Source: Luteitalea sp. (GTDB taxonomy: Bacteria; Acidobacteriota; Vicinamibacteria; Vicinamibacterales; Vicinamibacteraceae). From it: DNA of 64,000 nucleotides. The notes under the pieces are model-generated. The model searched no databases and was not told where the DNA came from. It saw only the letters and a program-made list of their open reading frames with translations. This document shows positions 35,501 through 44,099 of the stretch, one piece after another. A program made the position numbers and the translations under genes. Positions within the stretch are counted from its first letter, which is position 1, and each line of letters opens with the position of its first letter. The DNA is taken from the NCBI GenBank assembly GCA_009377605.1, contig WHTT01000018.1, forward strand, positions 21,542 through 85,541. The letters run 5' to 3'.

Positions 35501-36584
35501 CGCGCCGGACGGGATCGACAAAGAGCGTCAAGGCGGCGACCGCGATTGCGCCGGAGATGAAGAGGTCCAGCGGTACGCGGTGAATCCAGCCAAGCCATGA
35601 TGACGCGTATGTCGCCGGCGAAAGGAGCCCACCCGCCGAGGCATCTGGGACCAAGGCGGCCCAAAAGAGGAGGCGCGCCCCAATGAGCGCAGCAAGCGCG
35701 ACTCCGGTCAGCTGCACGTAGCGCCCGCGCGAGCGCACCCGGCGACGGGACACGCCCCAGACCGCGGCGACGAGCAGCGCTGTCACGCCGAGAATGGCGA
35801 AGGCGAGCGCGCGGATCCGGCGGCGGCCGTCGGCACGCAGGCGCGCCAGCTCACCGGGTGACACATCCGCTTGGAGCAAGGCTTGGCCGTCCGGCGCGCG
35901 GATGACGACCGCTTCACGGCCGCTCCCCCGTTTCGGCGCGGCGAGTCGGACGGGGGTCATCGACACCGGGGCAAGCTTCGTGGGAAGCGGGAAGGAGATC
36001 TCGCCGGCGTCGTAAGCCGAGTCGGGTGGCGAGAGACCACGTTCGGCGACAACGGTTCCCAGCCTGATGGCTTTCTTGCCCGAAGCCGGACGCTCGATCG
36101 GGGCGACATCCACCAGTCGCCAGCCAAGGGCGCCCCGAGCAACACGGAGGCCCGCTCCCTCGTCTGGTTCTACGAGTTGGATATCGAGCTCCGCTGACGG
36201 CCGGCCGCTCCACGCCGTGGCCTCTCCTCGGGCATCGTAGATGGTGACCGCCAGCCCCGGGATGTCCTGCCGAGCGCCGGGCAGCGCGGCGAGGTCGAAG
36301 AGAGTACGGATGTCAGGTGCGCGCCGGTCGAGCGCATCAGCCACACGCGAGTCGGCCACGAGCGTCGCCACCACACGTTCGAGCGCCGCCATGCGGGAGG
36401 CCATCTCGTCCCGCACGGCCCGCTCCACGCGCGCCGCTGCGGCCTCCGGCGTCTGGCCGAGACGCCACGTCTCCCACGCGAGACCGACGACGACCGCAAG
36501 CAGCGCGCATGCTCCGCCCGCGAGCAGCACCTGCCACCACGGTGCCGGGCCAACGCCGCGTTCGATGAGAGGACGACGCATCAT
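32559..36584 (-). CDS. Very large NtrY-like sensor histidine kinase
   Basis: About 1341 aa, roughly twice the usual NtrY length. There is one N-terminal helix (WWQVLLAGGACALLAVVV), an extracytoplasmic region of about 240 residues, then a block of some 6-8 membrane helices. A second large soluble region and another helix (LYLLVLLAGYVIAWL) follow. The conserved part then has the NtrY-type order: helix, periplasmic loop, helix, HAMP (RIADPVERLTRASRRIASGD), HisKA with His1128 in VAHDIKNPLTPIQLAAEHLL, and HATPase with NIMENAIHAMPGGG, DTGVGMDE and GTGLGLSIARR. No response regulator is adjacent. The start is uncertain: ATG-ATG at 36584 with GGAAGA upstream is preferred to a GTG eight codons earlier. 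The final codons come from a repeat arm. Confidence 0.88.
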   Translation of the reverse strand: MMRRPLIERGVGPAPWWQVLLAGGACALLAVVVGLAWETWRLGQTPEAAAARVERAVRDEMASRMAALERVVATLVADSRVADALDRRAPDIRTLFDLAALPGARQDIPGLAVTIYDARGEATAWSGRPSAELDIQLVEPDEGAGLRVARGALGWRLVDVAPIERPASGKKAIRLGTVVAERGLSPPDSAYDAGEISFPLPTKLAPVSMTPVRLAAPKRGSGREAVVIRAPDGQALLQADVSPGELARLRADGRRRIRALAFAILGVTALLVAAVWGVSRRRVRSRGRYVQLTGVALAALIGARLLFWAALVPDASAGGLLSPATYASSWLGWIHRVPLDLFISGAIAVAALTLFVDPVRRATVICRSVRISPLGTRGALARFAFWQLVGGSAAALAVAAMVRVVDDTIGGSDIDWLKLSLSPWEPARLALVFGLILFEATTVWSGVMALRLTAARWRLDRRRWSMRLLVPLLWLLPGFVWVVMSSLRHVDVSAPAVMLSLAASAAAAWMTARGIAWYRHGSPTTRLVGLFLALLVPSLLLYPALFHEADHDKRRLIETEYARQAMRRLEDLQQRLIESLDQIDAIATLAPTLAGLVTADQGQEQPSTDQAYLVWRTTALARSGLTSSIALHAPPPNGRLLSRFAFNLPEYAGTVPLFQRTSCTWDYYSEASRFGAEERTLLHAERAICAPGPAGTQRIVGGLSVQASIDYEALRFLSPQNPYYGLFRGEGVPEASESGGQDVDLVAYGWGRTPVYTSMRRPWPLRADVFQRAYRPSRDPFWTRLSSGETLSNVYVVNNRNAIFLVGYPIVGPLGHLMHLAELVTLAGALYLLVLLAGYVIAWLGRESQPAHALVREVRTSFARKLFLAFVAAAVIPVVILAVLVRAFVATRLRADVEEEAARTAAVARRVIEEAIAQREDPRGDVLLTDDEVLGISRVIQQDVNIFEGASLMATSQRDLYASRLLSTRTHDEVYRAIVLQQLPNLVAADQIGTMRYQLAAVPVHLPGHDEAILTVPLASRQREIEQEIDELDRGVHLGAILFILFGAGIGYSMAHRIADPVERLTRASRRIASGDLDARVMARTADELQRLVEAFNSMAADLARQRDQLARTERLEAWAQMARQVAHDIKNPLTPIQLAAEHLLRVHRDRGQPLSPVLEGCLETVLSQVRVLRQIAAEFASFAASPTARLQPTPIADVIEEVIGPYRAGLTERVQLNVEVERELPLLAIDRMLLGRAMINIMENAIHAMPGGGTLTVEAVRADDGVHVSFMDTGVGMDEDALGRVFEPYFSNKAAGTGLGLSIARRNVEMHGGSVTLESRKGEGTKVTMVLPVSGDRVRG

Positions 36585-36652
36585 TCGACGATCTTCCAAT
36601 CCGGCCACGCCTCCAGGTTCACATCAGCAGTCTAACGCCTGCCCTCGCTCAC

Positions 36653-36700
36653 CTTGTCACCCCATCACCCGGTCACTCCGTCACCCGGTCACCCGGTCAC
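36653..36700. repeat. One-armed 8-bp array (CCGGTCAC type)
   Basis: Six consecutive units CTTGTCAC, CCCATCAC, CCGGTCAC, TCCGTCAC, CCGGTCAC, CCGGTCAC lie in the gap between the divergent kinase and membrane-protein genes. No inverted partner arm. An extended -10 TGC-TATACT (36705-36713) for the plus-strand gene follows at once. Confidence 0.85.
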
Positions 36701-36749
36701 CCGGTGCTATACTGCGAGACAGGGTGGCCTCGCGGCCGCCCTTTGCTGC

Positions 36750-37763
36750 ATGAGTCACCTTCCGACCCTGAAGGCGCCGCTCAAGCGCGGCGCCCTGGTC
36801 ACTGCCGCGAACTGGCCCCTCCTGCTCGTTCAGTTCGTTGCCGAATCCACGTTCAAGCTGCTCATCGCGGTACCTGTCATCGGCGGTGTGTTTCTGGTCG
36901 CGTTGGCGCTCCACCGCGACGTGGACGACCTGTGGCAGTGGAACCTCCGCGACAGTATCGGCGCCCTTCTCGAGGCCTTGAGATCGCATCCGGCGGCGCT
37001 CAGCAGCTTCATCGTGGCACTTCTCATCACGGTCGTTGGCGGATCCGCGCTGATGTTTCTCATCAAGGGCGGGACGCTCAGCGTGCTCGTCGCATCGGAA
37101 GCGGGCGCCGGCCCGGTGGAACGGCTCGCCGTGCGGGCGGCCGTCCTCCGCCGCCTTCGCCGGACCGAAGTGCCGCTGTTCCTCGAGGGATGCCGTCGGC
37201 TCTTTCCACGTTTTCTCCGCCTCGGGATCTGCTTGCTCGCCGCGTACGCGCTCTTGGGTGGAGCCTACCTCCTCGCCGTCGCGTTCGGGTACCTGTTTGT
37301 CATCGATCAGGGTTGGATGTCCGTGTGGCCGTTTGTGCTGGCAGCCTGCTCGGCGGTCTTGGTAACCGCGATCACGCTCGTGAACGTGACGTACTTACTG
37401 CTGCAGATGGTCATCGCGGTCGAGGCGTGCGGCGTGCGCCACGCGCTTGGCGAGATGCTGGCGTACATTCGCGACCGTTTCTGGCTGGTCGGCGGCGTGT
37501 TTGTCATCACGCTGGTGCTCGTGCTGCTGGCGACAATTGCGTCTGCCTTGGCCACGGCCGGCCTGAGCCTGATCTCCTTCGTCCCGTTCGTGGGACTGAC
37601 TGTGCTTCCGCTCCAGGTCGTGACCTGGCTGCTGCGTGGCCTCGTGTTCCAGTACCTCGGCCTGACGGCGTTCACCTCGTACCTGTCCATCTACCAGGCG
37701 CGCCGGCGCGACGCGCTAGCCGGAGCGACGCCCAACCCGCTCGCCGTTGGGCGCTCGGCATGA
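36750..37763 (+). CDS. Polytopic membrane protein, unknown function
   Basis: A 337-aa integral membrane protein starting MSHLPTLKAPLKRGALV (ATG at 36750). Six or so hydrophobic helices are visible, for example FKLLIAVPVIGGVFLVALAL, LSSFIVALLITVVGGSALMF, FVLAACSAVLVTAITLVNVT and GGVFVITLVLVLLATIASAL. No catalytic motif is recognisable. The layout, an Arg-rich amphipathic stretch (RRLRRTEVPLFLEGCRRLF) between helices 2 and 3, suggests a structural or transport-accessory role, but I cannot assign a family. The stop overlaps the ATG of the aminotransferase by 4 nt (ATGA), so the two are translationally coupled. An extended -10 lies at 36705-36713. Confidence 0.75.
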   Translation: MSHLPTLKAPLKRGALVTAANWPLLLVQFVAESTFKLLIAVPVIGGVFLVALALHRDVDDLWQWNLRDSIGALLEALRSHPAALSSFIVALLITVVGGSALMFLIKGGTLSVLVASEAGAGPVERLAVRAAVLRRLRRTEVPLFLEGCRRLFPRFLRLGICLLAAYALLGGAYLLAVAFGYLFVIDQGWMSVWPFVLAACSAVLVTAITLVNVTYLLLQMVIAVEACGVRHALGEMLAYIRDRFWLVGGVFVITLVLVLLATIASALATAGLSLISFVPFVGLTVLPLQVVTWLLRGLVFQYLGLTAFTSYLSIYQARRRDALAGATPNPLAVGRSA

Positions 37764-39019
37764 TGCAGTACGACCGCTTCCTCTCGCGCGCGGGCGAGGC
37801 GCTCTTGCAGTCGGCCATCCGGCAAATGGGCGTGATGGCAGCGCAGCGCCCGGACGTGATCTCGTTTGCCCCAGGTTACCCGGCGCCGGACACGTTCGTG
37901 TGGGACGAGTACCGCGACATCGCGGCCGAGTTGCTCCGTGGCCGCGACGCCAACGTGCTGCAGTACGGGCCGACGCGCGGCTATCCCGCCCTGCTCGATG
38001 TGTTCCAACAGCAATTGCATGCGCGCGGCATCATCGCCGCGGTTGACGAGCTGATCATCACGACTGGGTCCCAGCAGGGACTCCACCTGCTGGGACGCGT
38101 GCTCATCGATCCGGGCGACGTCGTGCTCGTGGAGCTTCCCAGCTATACGGGGGCGATAGCGGCGTTCAAGAATGCACAGGCCACGCTGGTCGGCGTCAAA
38201 CAGCAAGCCGACGGCATCGACTTGGCCCACCTCGACGAAGTGCACCGGCGTCAGACTGCCGCCGGCCGTCGCGTGAAGTTCCTGTATGTCGTTCCCAACT
38301 TTCACAATCCGACCGGTGTGCTCACCAGCCTGAAAAAGCGCCGCGATCTTCTCGCGTGGGCGCAACGCGCCGATGCATTGATCGTCGAGGACGATCCGTA
38401 TTGCGACCTCTGGTTCGATGACGCCGCAGAGGGGGAGATGCGACCTATCAAAGCGGATGACGAAGAAGGGCGCGTGATTTATCTCAGCAGTCTCTCCAAG
38501 ACCCTCGCACCGGCGTTTCGCGTGGCCTGGATGGACGGCCCGGCGGCGCTCATCGCAAAGTTCGACACGGCAAAACAATCGACCGACCTCTGCACGAGCG
38601 GGCTGGACCAGCGTATCGCCTACGAGGCCTGCCGACGTGGTGTCCTCAACCGACAGGTTCCGGTGCTTCGTCAATACTATCAACGAAAGCGCACGGTGAT
38701 GGCGGGCGCGCTGTCGCGCGAGCTCGGCGATCTGGCGCAGTGGCCACATCCACGCGGCGGCTTCTTTCTCTGGGTCGCGCTTCCACCGCAGGTGGACACG
38801 CAGGCAATGCTCGCGCGCGCCATGGGGCAGCGGGTGATCTACGTGGCGGGCCGGCCGTTCTTCGTCGACGGCAGCGGGTCGAGCTTCATGCGGCTGTCTT
38901 TCTCGTTACCCTCGCCCGAACGGATCGAGGAAGGCATTCGTCGTCTCGCCGAGGTTGTCCGCGCGGAGCTGGAACAGGCAGCCGCGCGAACGGCACGTCA
39001 TTCGAGTGGTCAGTCGTAG
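37760..39019 (+). CDS. PLP-dependent aminotransferase, class I (LysN / 2-aminoadipate type)
   Basis: A 419-aa fold-I aminotransferase of the group related to LysN and to the catalytic domain of MocR regulators, but without a GntR helix-turn-helix. Landmarks are VISFAPGYPAPDTF, YGPTRGYPALLDVF, TTGSQQGLHLLGRVL, VVPNFHNPTGV, the aspartate pair IVEDDPYCDLWF and the PLP lysine in SLSKTLAPAFRVAW. The likely reaction is transfer between a hydrophobic or dicarboxylic amino acid and 2-oxoglutarate. The start ATGATG at 37760 overlaps the stop of the membrane-protein gene. A REP-A element overlaps the last codons. Confidence 0.9.
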   Translation: MMQYDRFLSRAGEALLQSAIRQMGVMAAQRPDVISFAPGYPAPDTFVWDEYRDIAAELLRGRDANVLQYGPTRGYPALLDVFQQQLHARGIIAAVDELIITTGSQQGLHLLGRVLIDPGDVVLVELPSYTGAIAAFKNAQATLVGVKQQADGIDLAHLDEVHRRQTAAGRRVKFLYVVPNFHNPTGVLTSLKKRRDLLAWAQRADALIVEDDPYCDLWFDDAAEGEMRPIKADDEEGRVIYLSSLSKTLAPAFRVAWMDGPAALIAKFDTAKQSTDLCTSGLDQRIAYEACRRGVLNRQVPVLRQYYQRKRTVMAGALSRELGDLAQWPHPRGGFFLWVALPPQVDTQAMLARAMGQRVIYVAGRPFFVDGSGSSFMRLSFSLPSPERIEEGIRRLAEVVRAELEQAAARTARHSSGQS

Positions 39020-39068
39020 CGAAGGCCTTCAGGCCTGCCTACGCCGCAATTGACAGGCCTTCGCTACG
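39015..39068. repeat. REP-A element, variant with shortened right arm
   Basis: The left arm CGTAGCGAAGGCCTTCAGG... begins at 39015 inside the last codons of the aminotransferase gene, and the TAG stop lies in its CGTAGC border. The right arm AGGCCTTCGCTACG (39055-39068) pairs with its outer 14 bases only. The centre palindrome is GGCCTTCAGGCC instead of GGCCTTTAGGCC. Confidence 0.75.
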
Positions 39069-39509
39069 CGTGGCGACGCGGGGCAACACACGGGAACCCT
39101 CCACGCTGGGACGACCCCGATCCTCCTCATTCTCCGATCGGAAAGCGCATCACGCTCTGTTGCTCGCCAGTTAGTGCCTCCCACGTCGCGCGTGGAACGT
39201 GTTGCACGTCGCGGCTGACGTCGGCATACCAGCGGCGGACGTAGCGGATCGTGCACAGTGCGCGAGGTGTGTCAGTAGCTACACGACTAGACCACGTACC
39301 GACCGCCGACATCGGTAAGAAAGTGCTTGACACCATTCGAGGACCGAGCGCGTTTTTGTGCAGGAGCAGGTGAGAATCGCCCGTCGTAGGCCCTACGTTG
39401 GCCGAGGCGTAGCATTCGGACGCTAGGTCGACTGAAAAGGTCGGTCGGCGCGCTTCTCTGCGTTATGGAGCCTTTCTGCGCCTTGAAAATTGGCTCCGTA
39501 TAATGGGTC
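39069..39509. other. Gene-free stretch of about 440 bp
   Basis: I see no gene I can support here. A 69-codon minus-strand frame (39127-39336) is open but has no recognisable family. A small GTAGGCCCTAC palindrome lies near 39388. A perfect TATAAT at 39499-39504 sits only 5 nt before the ATG of the HNH remnant, too close for a normal leader. The sequence looks like decayed accessory DNA. Confidence 0.5.
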
Positions 39510-39900
39510 ATGACAACTTCATTTGCCTCGTTCGATCAGCTCTCGGATCAGGATCTGCTCCGCGAGGCCATGCACCTCGCTGCCTGCTGAAGGCCAAGGA
39601 GACCGGTACTGCTCGCCCGTCCGGGCGGACACAGCCCGAGTGCCGTCGCGGCGCGTCGTCGCGCTCGCGCCGGATTCCCGCGGCCGTCCAACGCGCCGTG
39701 TGGCAGCGCGACGGCGGGCAATGTACGTTTGTGAGCCGAAGTGGGCGCCGATGTGCCGCGCGGGGCTGGCTCGAGTTCCACCACGTGGTGCCCTTTGCCG
39801 TCGGCGGCGAGGCCTCGGTCGACAATATCTGTTTGAGGTGTCGGGCTCACAACGCGTATCAAGCCCAATGCGACTTTGGGTCGTCGGGCGCGATGCGTGT
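39510..39900 (+). pseudogene. Internally deleted HNH endonuclease remnant
   Basis: The 5' end, MTTSFASFDQLSDQDLLREA from the ATG at 39510, is the typical beginning of large HNH proteins in this bacterial group. It stops at a TGA after 26 codons. About 15 codons later, in another frame, the typical C-terminal HNH domain appears: SRRIPAAVQRAVWQRDGGQC, GWLEFHHVVPFAVGGEASVD and NICLRCRAHNAYQAQ. The intervening region of a few hundred residues is missing. Family knowledge says the DQLSDQ start and the HNH domain belong to one protein, so this is a deletion plus frameshift relic. The HNH residues themselves (HHVVPFAVGG, HN) are still intact. The tail to 40206 holds nothing recognisable. Confidence 0.75.
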
Positions 39901-40206
39901 AAAGGAAGCGACACCATCATATGGAGCCACTGGAACTCGTGCCGGCACGAGTTCGGCATGCGTCTTGCGCGGGAGCCTTGGGCGATTTCCACTCGTGCCG
40001 GCGGTTGGGCGACGACTAGCTTCAAGGAGGGGCAGCCCATTGAGGCTTTCGCGACGGTGGGGGACCTATGTAGAATCCACTTGGATCTCAAGTGACATAG
40101 TGCTAACGTCCCGACTATCTCCACTGGCTGTTCAAGTGGATGTGACGGTCGACGTCCACGGTTGTACGCCGACGGAACTCCTCGTCAAGGACGACACAGG
40201 TCGCGT

Positions 40207-42888
40207 ATGAGACGTCTCGCTCTCAGGCTTTCGAACGCCTTGCGGCCCCGGCGAGCAGAACGGCAACTCGCCAGGGAAATCAGCGCTCATCTCACGCTGC
40301 TCGAGGACGAGCTTCAGCGCCGAGGCTTGACGCCTGAGGAGGCGCAGCTCGCCGCGAAGCGCGCGTTGGGCGGCGTTGATCGAGCAAAGGAGCTCCACCG
40401 GGACGCACGGTCGTTCGTGTGGCTGGAGGACGCCCGGCGTGACGTGCGGTACGCCATACGCACGCTCGCCAGAGGCCCGGTCTTCGCCCTGGCGGCGGTC
40501 CTGACCCTTGCCATCGGTATCGGCGGCAGCAGCGCCGTCTTCAGCCTGATCAACGCCGTCCTCATACGGCCGCTGCCGTTTCACGAGCCGGAGCGGCTCG
40601 TAGTGATTTGGGAGGACGCCTCAGACATTGGGTTTCCGCGCAACGACGTGGCTCCGGCCAACTATGCGGACTGGGACGCCCAGAACGAGGTGTTTGCATC
40701 GGTCGCGGCGGTCAGCCCCTGGGGCGTGACGCTGGGCGGCAGCGAGCCGGAGAAGATCCAAGCGCGCGGCGTGACCGCAACGTTCTTTCCGCTGCTTGGC
40801 GTGACACCGGCGCTCGGACGCGTCTTCCGGGCTGATGAGGATCGTCCCGGCGGCCCGGCTGTCACGATTCTCAGCCACGGGCTCTGGCAACGTCGCTTCG
40901 GTGGCGACCCGACGATCATCGGCCGCCACCTCCTCCTCGACAACCGGCCATACACCGTCGTTGGTGTCATGCCATCAGGCTTTCAATTTCTCGAGAGCTA
41001 TATCGGCCTCTGGGTGCCCGCCGCCTTCAGCCCGGAGGAGCTCACGTTTCGCGACAGCCACTATCTGACCGTCGTGGCCCGCTTGAGGCCTGGAGTGAGT
41101 CTGGCGCAGGCTCAGGCCGACGTTGACACGATCGCGACGCGCATCGCCCGCGATCACCCGAGAGAAGCGCGAGGCCTGAGGGCGCGTGTCTTGCCACTGT
41201 CCGAGCAGCTCGCGGGGGATGCCCGTCGCCCGCTCCTCCTGCTGCTCACGGCGGTTGGCGCCGTGTTGCTGATCGTCTGCGCCAACCTCGCCAGCTTACT
41301 GCTCGCCCGCGCTGCGGCACGCCGCCAGGAGATCGCCTTGCGGGGCGCCCTGGGGGCCACTCGCAGCCGGATGATCCGACAACTGCTGACCGAGACTCTC
41401 GTGCTCTCCGCGATCGGTCTGGTCCTTGGTCTCGTAGTCGCTCGGTGGACGTTCGCCTTTCTGGAGCAGCTCGTGCCGCCCAGCATGACGCTCTTCACCC
41501 CAGTGACGCTCGACGCACGCGCCCTGGGAGTGGCGGTCATTCTCTCGCTCGTCACTGGTGTCCTCTTCGGCCTCGCTCCAGCTCTCCAGATGACGCGCCC
41601 CGAGCTCAGCGAAGCCCTGAAGATGAGCGGCCGCAGCACCTCCCGGACGCAACGGGGCCGCAGCCTGTTGGTGGTGGCCGAGGTGGCGATGACGCTTGTG
41701 CTACTCGTTGCCGCCGGGCTGCTCGTCCAAACGCTTTACCGGCTGCGGTATGCGGACGTGGGGGTGCACGCAGAGGGCGTCGTGACGCTTCGGACAGTGC
41801 TGGCCACGGTCGCCGATGAGCGAGCAATAGCTGCAGCCGGCGCTTCCTTCTACAAGTACGCGGACCACGGACGCCGCACGGCGTTCTACGACGAAGTGCT
41901 CGTTCGCGTGTCGCGCCTGCCGGCTGTGGTCGCTGCAGGCTACACGACGTCTGTACCGCTCGAGTGGAAAGGCGGAACCACGAGCTTCGCCATCGAGGGA
42001 GAGGTGTCTGATCCTGCTGTGTCCTACGACGCCGCCCACCGTCAGGTCAGCACCGACTACTTCAGAGCGATCGGTATCCCTTTGCGACACGGCCGATCCT
42101 TCGATGCGGGCGACACCAAGGGCGCGCAGCCAGTCGCCATCATCAACGAGACGATGGCCCGACAGTACTGGCCCGGTGACGATGTAGTCGGAAGGCGGTT
42201 CAAGGTCGGCGAGTCCAACTCAGCGGGTCCCTGGCTCACCATCGTCGGCGTGGTTGGCGACGTCCGCCAAATGGGGCTCGCTGCTCCCGTGAAGGCCGAG
42301 ATGTACCTGCCATACCAACAGTTCGACGGTCAGCCGTGGTTTGCGCCGCGTGATCTTGCTGTCAGGACCGTTGGTGACCCGATGAATCTCGTTGCGGCGA
42401 TCAAACATGAGATCCATGCCGTGGATCCCGCACAGCCGATTTCCAATGTCAAAACACTCGATGAGGTGCTCGATGAGGATGTCGGAGCGCAGCGGATCGG
42501 AACCACGCTGCTCATTGCGTTTGCTGCCTTCGCGCTGCTGCTTGCGGTGGTCGGCATCTACGGCGTGATCTCATACTTTGTCGTGCAGCACGTGCCGGAG
42601 ATCGGCGTGCGCATCGCGCTCGGTGCGCAGCCCCGCGACATCCTCTTGCTCGTCGCCGGCAAAGGCGTGAAGCTGGCGCTAATCGGTGTGGCCGTGGGCG
42701 CCGCCGCCGCGGTCGCAGCGACGCGCTTGATGTCCGGCCTCCTCTACGAGACGAGCGAGTCCGATCCGATCATGATCGGGATCGGGATCGGCGGCGTGCT
42801 CCTCCTCCTCATGGCACTGGTCGCGAGCTACCTACCCGCCAGGAGAGCGACCAAGCTTGACCCAATCACTGCGCTGCGGTCGGAGTAG
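40207..42888 (+). CDS. ADOP family ABC transporter permease (MacB/FtsX-like)
   Basis: An 893-aa orphan permease of the acidobacterial duplicated orphan permease type. Residues 1-85 are a charged helical region (QLAREISAHLTLLEDELQRR, LTPEEAQLAAKRALGG, WLEDARRDVRYAIRTLARGP). Two copies of the MacB periplasmic core plus FtsX membrane module follow. The first has the helix VFALAAVLTLAIGIGGSSAV then LPFHEPERLVVIWED. The second begins RGRSLLVVAEVAMTLVLLVA and ends VASYLPARRATKLDPITALR. Eight membrane helices in total. No ATPase or PadR regulator is adjacent, as is often the case for this family. The ATG at 40207 gives the family-typical N-terminus. The substrate is unknown. This gene is the strongest taxonomic marker in the window. 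Confidence 0.92.
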   Translation: MRRLALRLSNALRPRRAERQLAREISAHLTLLEDELQRRGLTPEEAQLAAKRALGGVDRAKELHRDARSFVWLEDARRDVRYAIRTLARGPVFALAAVLTLAIGIGGSSAVFSLINAVLIRPLPFHEPERLVVIWEDASDIGFPRNDVAPANYADWDAQNEVFASVAAVSPWGVTLGGSEPEKIQARGVTATFFPLLGVTPALGRVFRADEDRPGGPAVTILSHGLWQRRFGGDPTIIGRHLLLDNRPYTVVGVMPSGFQFLESYIGLWVPAAFSPEELTFRDSHYLTVVARLRPGVSLAQAQADVDTIATRIARDHPREARGLRARVLPLSEQLAGDARRPLLLLLTAVGAVLLIVCANLASLLLARAAARRQEIALRGALGATRSRMIRQLLTETLVLSAIGLVLGLVVARWTFAFLEQLVPPSMTLFTPVTLDARALGVAVILSLVTGVLFGLAPALQMTRPELSEALKMSGRSTSRTQRGRSLLVVAEVAMTLVLLVAAGLLVQTLYRLRYADVGVHAEGVVTLRTVLATVADERAIAAAGASFYKYADHGRRTAFYDEVLVRVSRLPAVVAAGYTTSVPLEWKGGTTSFAIEGEVSDPAVSYDAAHRQVSTDYFRAIGIPLRHGRSFDAGDTKGAQPVAIINETMARQYWPGDDVVGRRFKVGESNSAGPWLTIVGVVGDVRQMGLAAPVKAEMYLPYQQFDGQPWFAPRDLAVRTVGDPMNLVAAIKHEIHAVDPAQPISNVKTLDEVLDEDVGAQRIGTTLLIAFAAFALLLAVVGIYGVISYFVVQHVPEIGVRIALGAQPRDILLLVAGKGVKLALIGVAVGAAAAVAATRLMSGLLYETSESDPIMIGIGIGGVLLLLMALVASYLPARRATKLDPITALRSE

Positions 42889-42897
42889 AGCCGCAGC

Positions 42898-44094
42898 TCA
42901 CTGGGCAGCGTCTGGTGTTTCCGGTGCCAAGCCGTACACCTTACCCTCCTCGCTGACCGCAACGAAACGCGTGCCTCCAGACCGGGTGGGCGGCACCGTA
43001 ATAACCGGACCTTGAAGCTTCTCGACGTCGCTCGAGGCAAAGGTGAGGTGGCCCACCTCCTTGCCGTTGTCCAGAGAAAAGCCGCGCACCTCGGGCACCA
43101 AGCCGGACATGACGACGGTCGTCCCTACGATCTGCGGCCCGAAGTGCGGACGCCAGGGCAGAGGCGTTCGCCAGCGCTGCGCGCCGTTCAGCCAATCGTG
43201 AGCGCGAAGAACGGTGTCGAGCGAGACGAACACGACCCGCGCGCCTAGCGCATCCGCGCGGCCCACCAGATCCGCACCGGTGCGCCAGCGCCAGTCGATC
43301 TCCCCCTTGCGATCGTCGAGACAGTAGAGATAGTTGTCCGTTGACGAGACGTAAATCAGCTCCGCGTAGATGAACATCCCAACCACGGGACCGCCCAGCG
43401 TGCGCGTCCAGACCACGTCACCAGAAAAAATGTCGGCGGCTACCACGCGGGCGTCATCCAACGGTAGGTACACATGCTCCCCGTCGATGGCTGGCTGGCT
43501 TGCGGCCGCCGCGCCAAACGCCGCGCGCCAGACGACCTTGCCGTCAGCGGAACGCAGCGCAAGCAGATCGCCACTCGCGAGCGGCACGATAAGCCATCCG
43601 GCCCGCTCGACCATTGGGGCCGCGAGCTCGCCCGGGATCGGTGTCTGCCAGCGCGTGACCCCATTCGCCGCGGTAACGCCTTCAACCGAGTCCTTGCCTG
43701 CGATGAACACCAGACTGCCGTTGGAGAAGGGAGTGAGTGTGGTCGGGTGCGAAGCCTTCCAAACCACCTTCCCATCGGTCAGGGAGACCGCCGCGAGCGC
43801 GCCCGACTGAAGCGGCACATAGGCTCGGGCCGCGTCCACCCCCGCCGGTGCGACGACCGGCTCGGCGAGGTCGGCGCGCCATGCCGTCCGGAGAGGAAAG
43901 AGAACCTCATCGCTGTCGGCGGCCTCTTCCGAGTCTCGCGGGGGGTCCGGTTTCGCCTGCGCAAGAACCTCCGGCCCATGTGGAGGAGGGGAGACAGTAA
44001 TAGGCCCGGCGGTGATCATGGAGGCAAGAAATGCCAACAGGCTGCGGTATCTTGGTGGCGAACCCCAAGATGTCGTGGGCACGGGCGAAGTCAT
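42898..44094 (-). CDS. PQQ-like beta-propeller repeat protein, exported
   Basis: A 398-aa protein with an N-terminal hydrophobic segment (YRSLLAFLASMITAGPI), probably a signal or anchor. Seven or so beta-propeller blades follow, with the PQQ-repeat pattern G-x-(L/V)-x-A-(L/V)-x-x-x-(D/T)-G-(K/E)-x-x-W: AAVSLTDGKVVWKA, EGVTAANGVTRWQT, LLALRSADGKVVWRA, VAADIFSGDVVWTR, YCLDDRKGEIDWRW and VRGFSLDNGKEVGH. This resembles BamB, but the BAM partnership cannot be inferred from propeller repeats alone. The start at 44094 is chosen because further upstream the frame overlaps the opposite-strand guaA. It is divergent from guaA and convergent with the ADOP permease. Confidence 0.82.
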   Translation of the reverse strand: MTSPVPTTSWGSPPRYRSLLAFLASMITAGPITVSPPPHGPEVLAQAKPDPPRDSEEAADSDEVLFPLRTAWRADLAEPVVAPAGVDAARAYVPLQSGALAAVSLTDGKVVWKASHPTTLTPFSNGSLVFIAGKDSVEGVTAANGVTRWQTPIPGELAAPMVERAGWLIVPLASGDLLALRSADGKVVWRAAFGAAAASQPAIDGEHVYLPLDDARVVAADIFSGDVVWTRTLGGPVVGMFIYAELIYVSSTDNYLYCLDDRKGEIDWRWRTGADLVGRADALGARVVFVSLDTVLRAHDWLNGAQRWRTPLPWRPHFGPQIVGTTVVMSGLVPEVRGFSLDNGKEVGHLTFASSDVEKLQGPVITVPPTRSGGTRFVAVSEEGKVYGLAPETPDAAQ

Positions 44095-44099
44095 CTCGT

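Noticed and set aside
36704..37759. A 771-codon plus-strand frame covering the membrane protein and the aminotransferase
   Set aside because: Its first 352 codons are the wrong frame of the membrane-protein gene (Arg/Pro-rich shadow). The aminotransferase starts at the ATGATG at 37760.
39127..39336. A 69-codon minus-strand frame ending ...ALTGEQQSVMRFPIGE
   Set aside because: No recognisable family, no ribosome site, and it lies in a decayed repeat-flanked region. I could not separate it from chance.
39499..39504. TATAAT as promoter of the HNH gene
   Set aside because: It is only 5 nt from the ATG and has no -35 at proper distance (TTGAAA lies 10 nt upstream), so it is not supported as a normal promoter.
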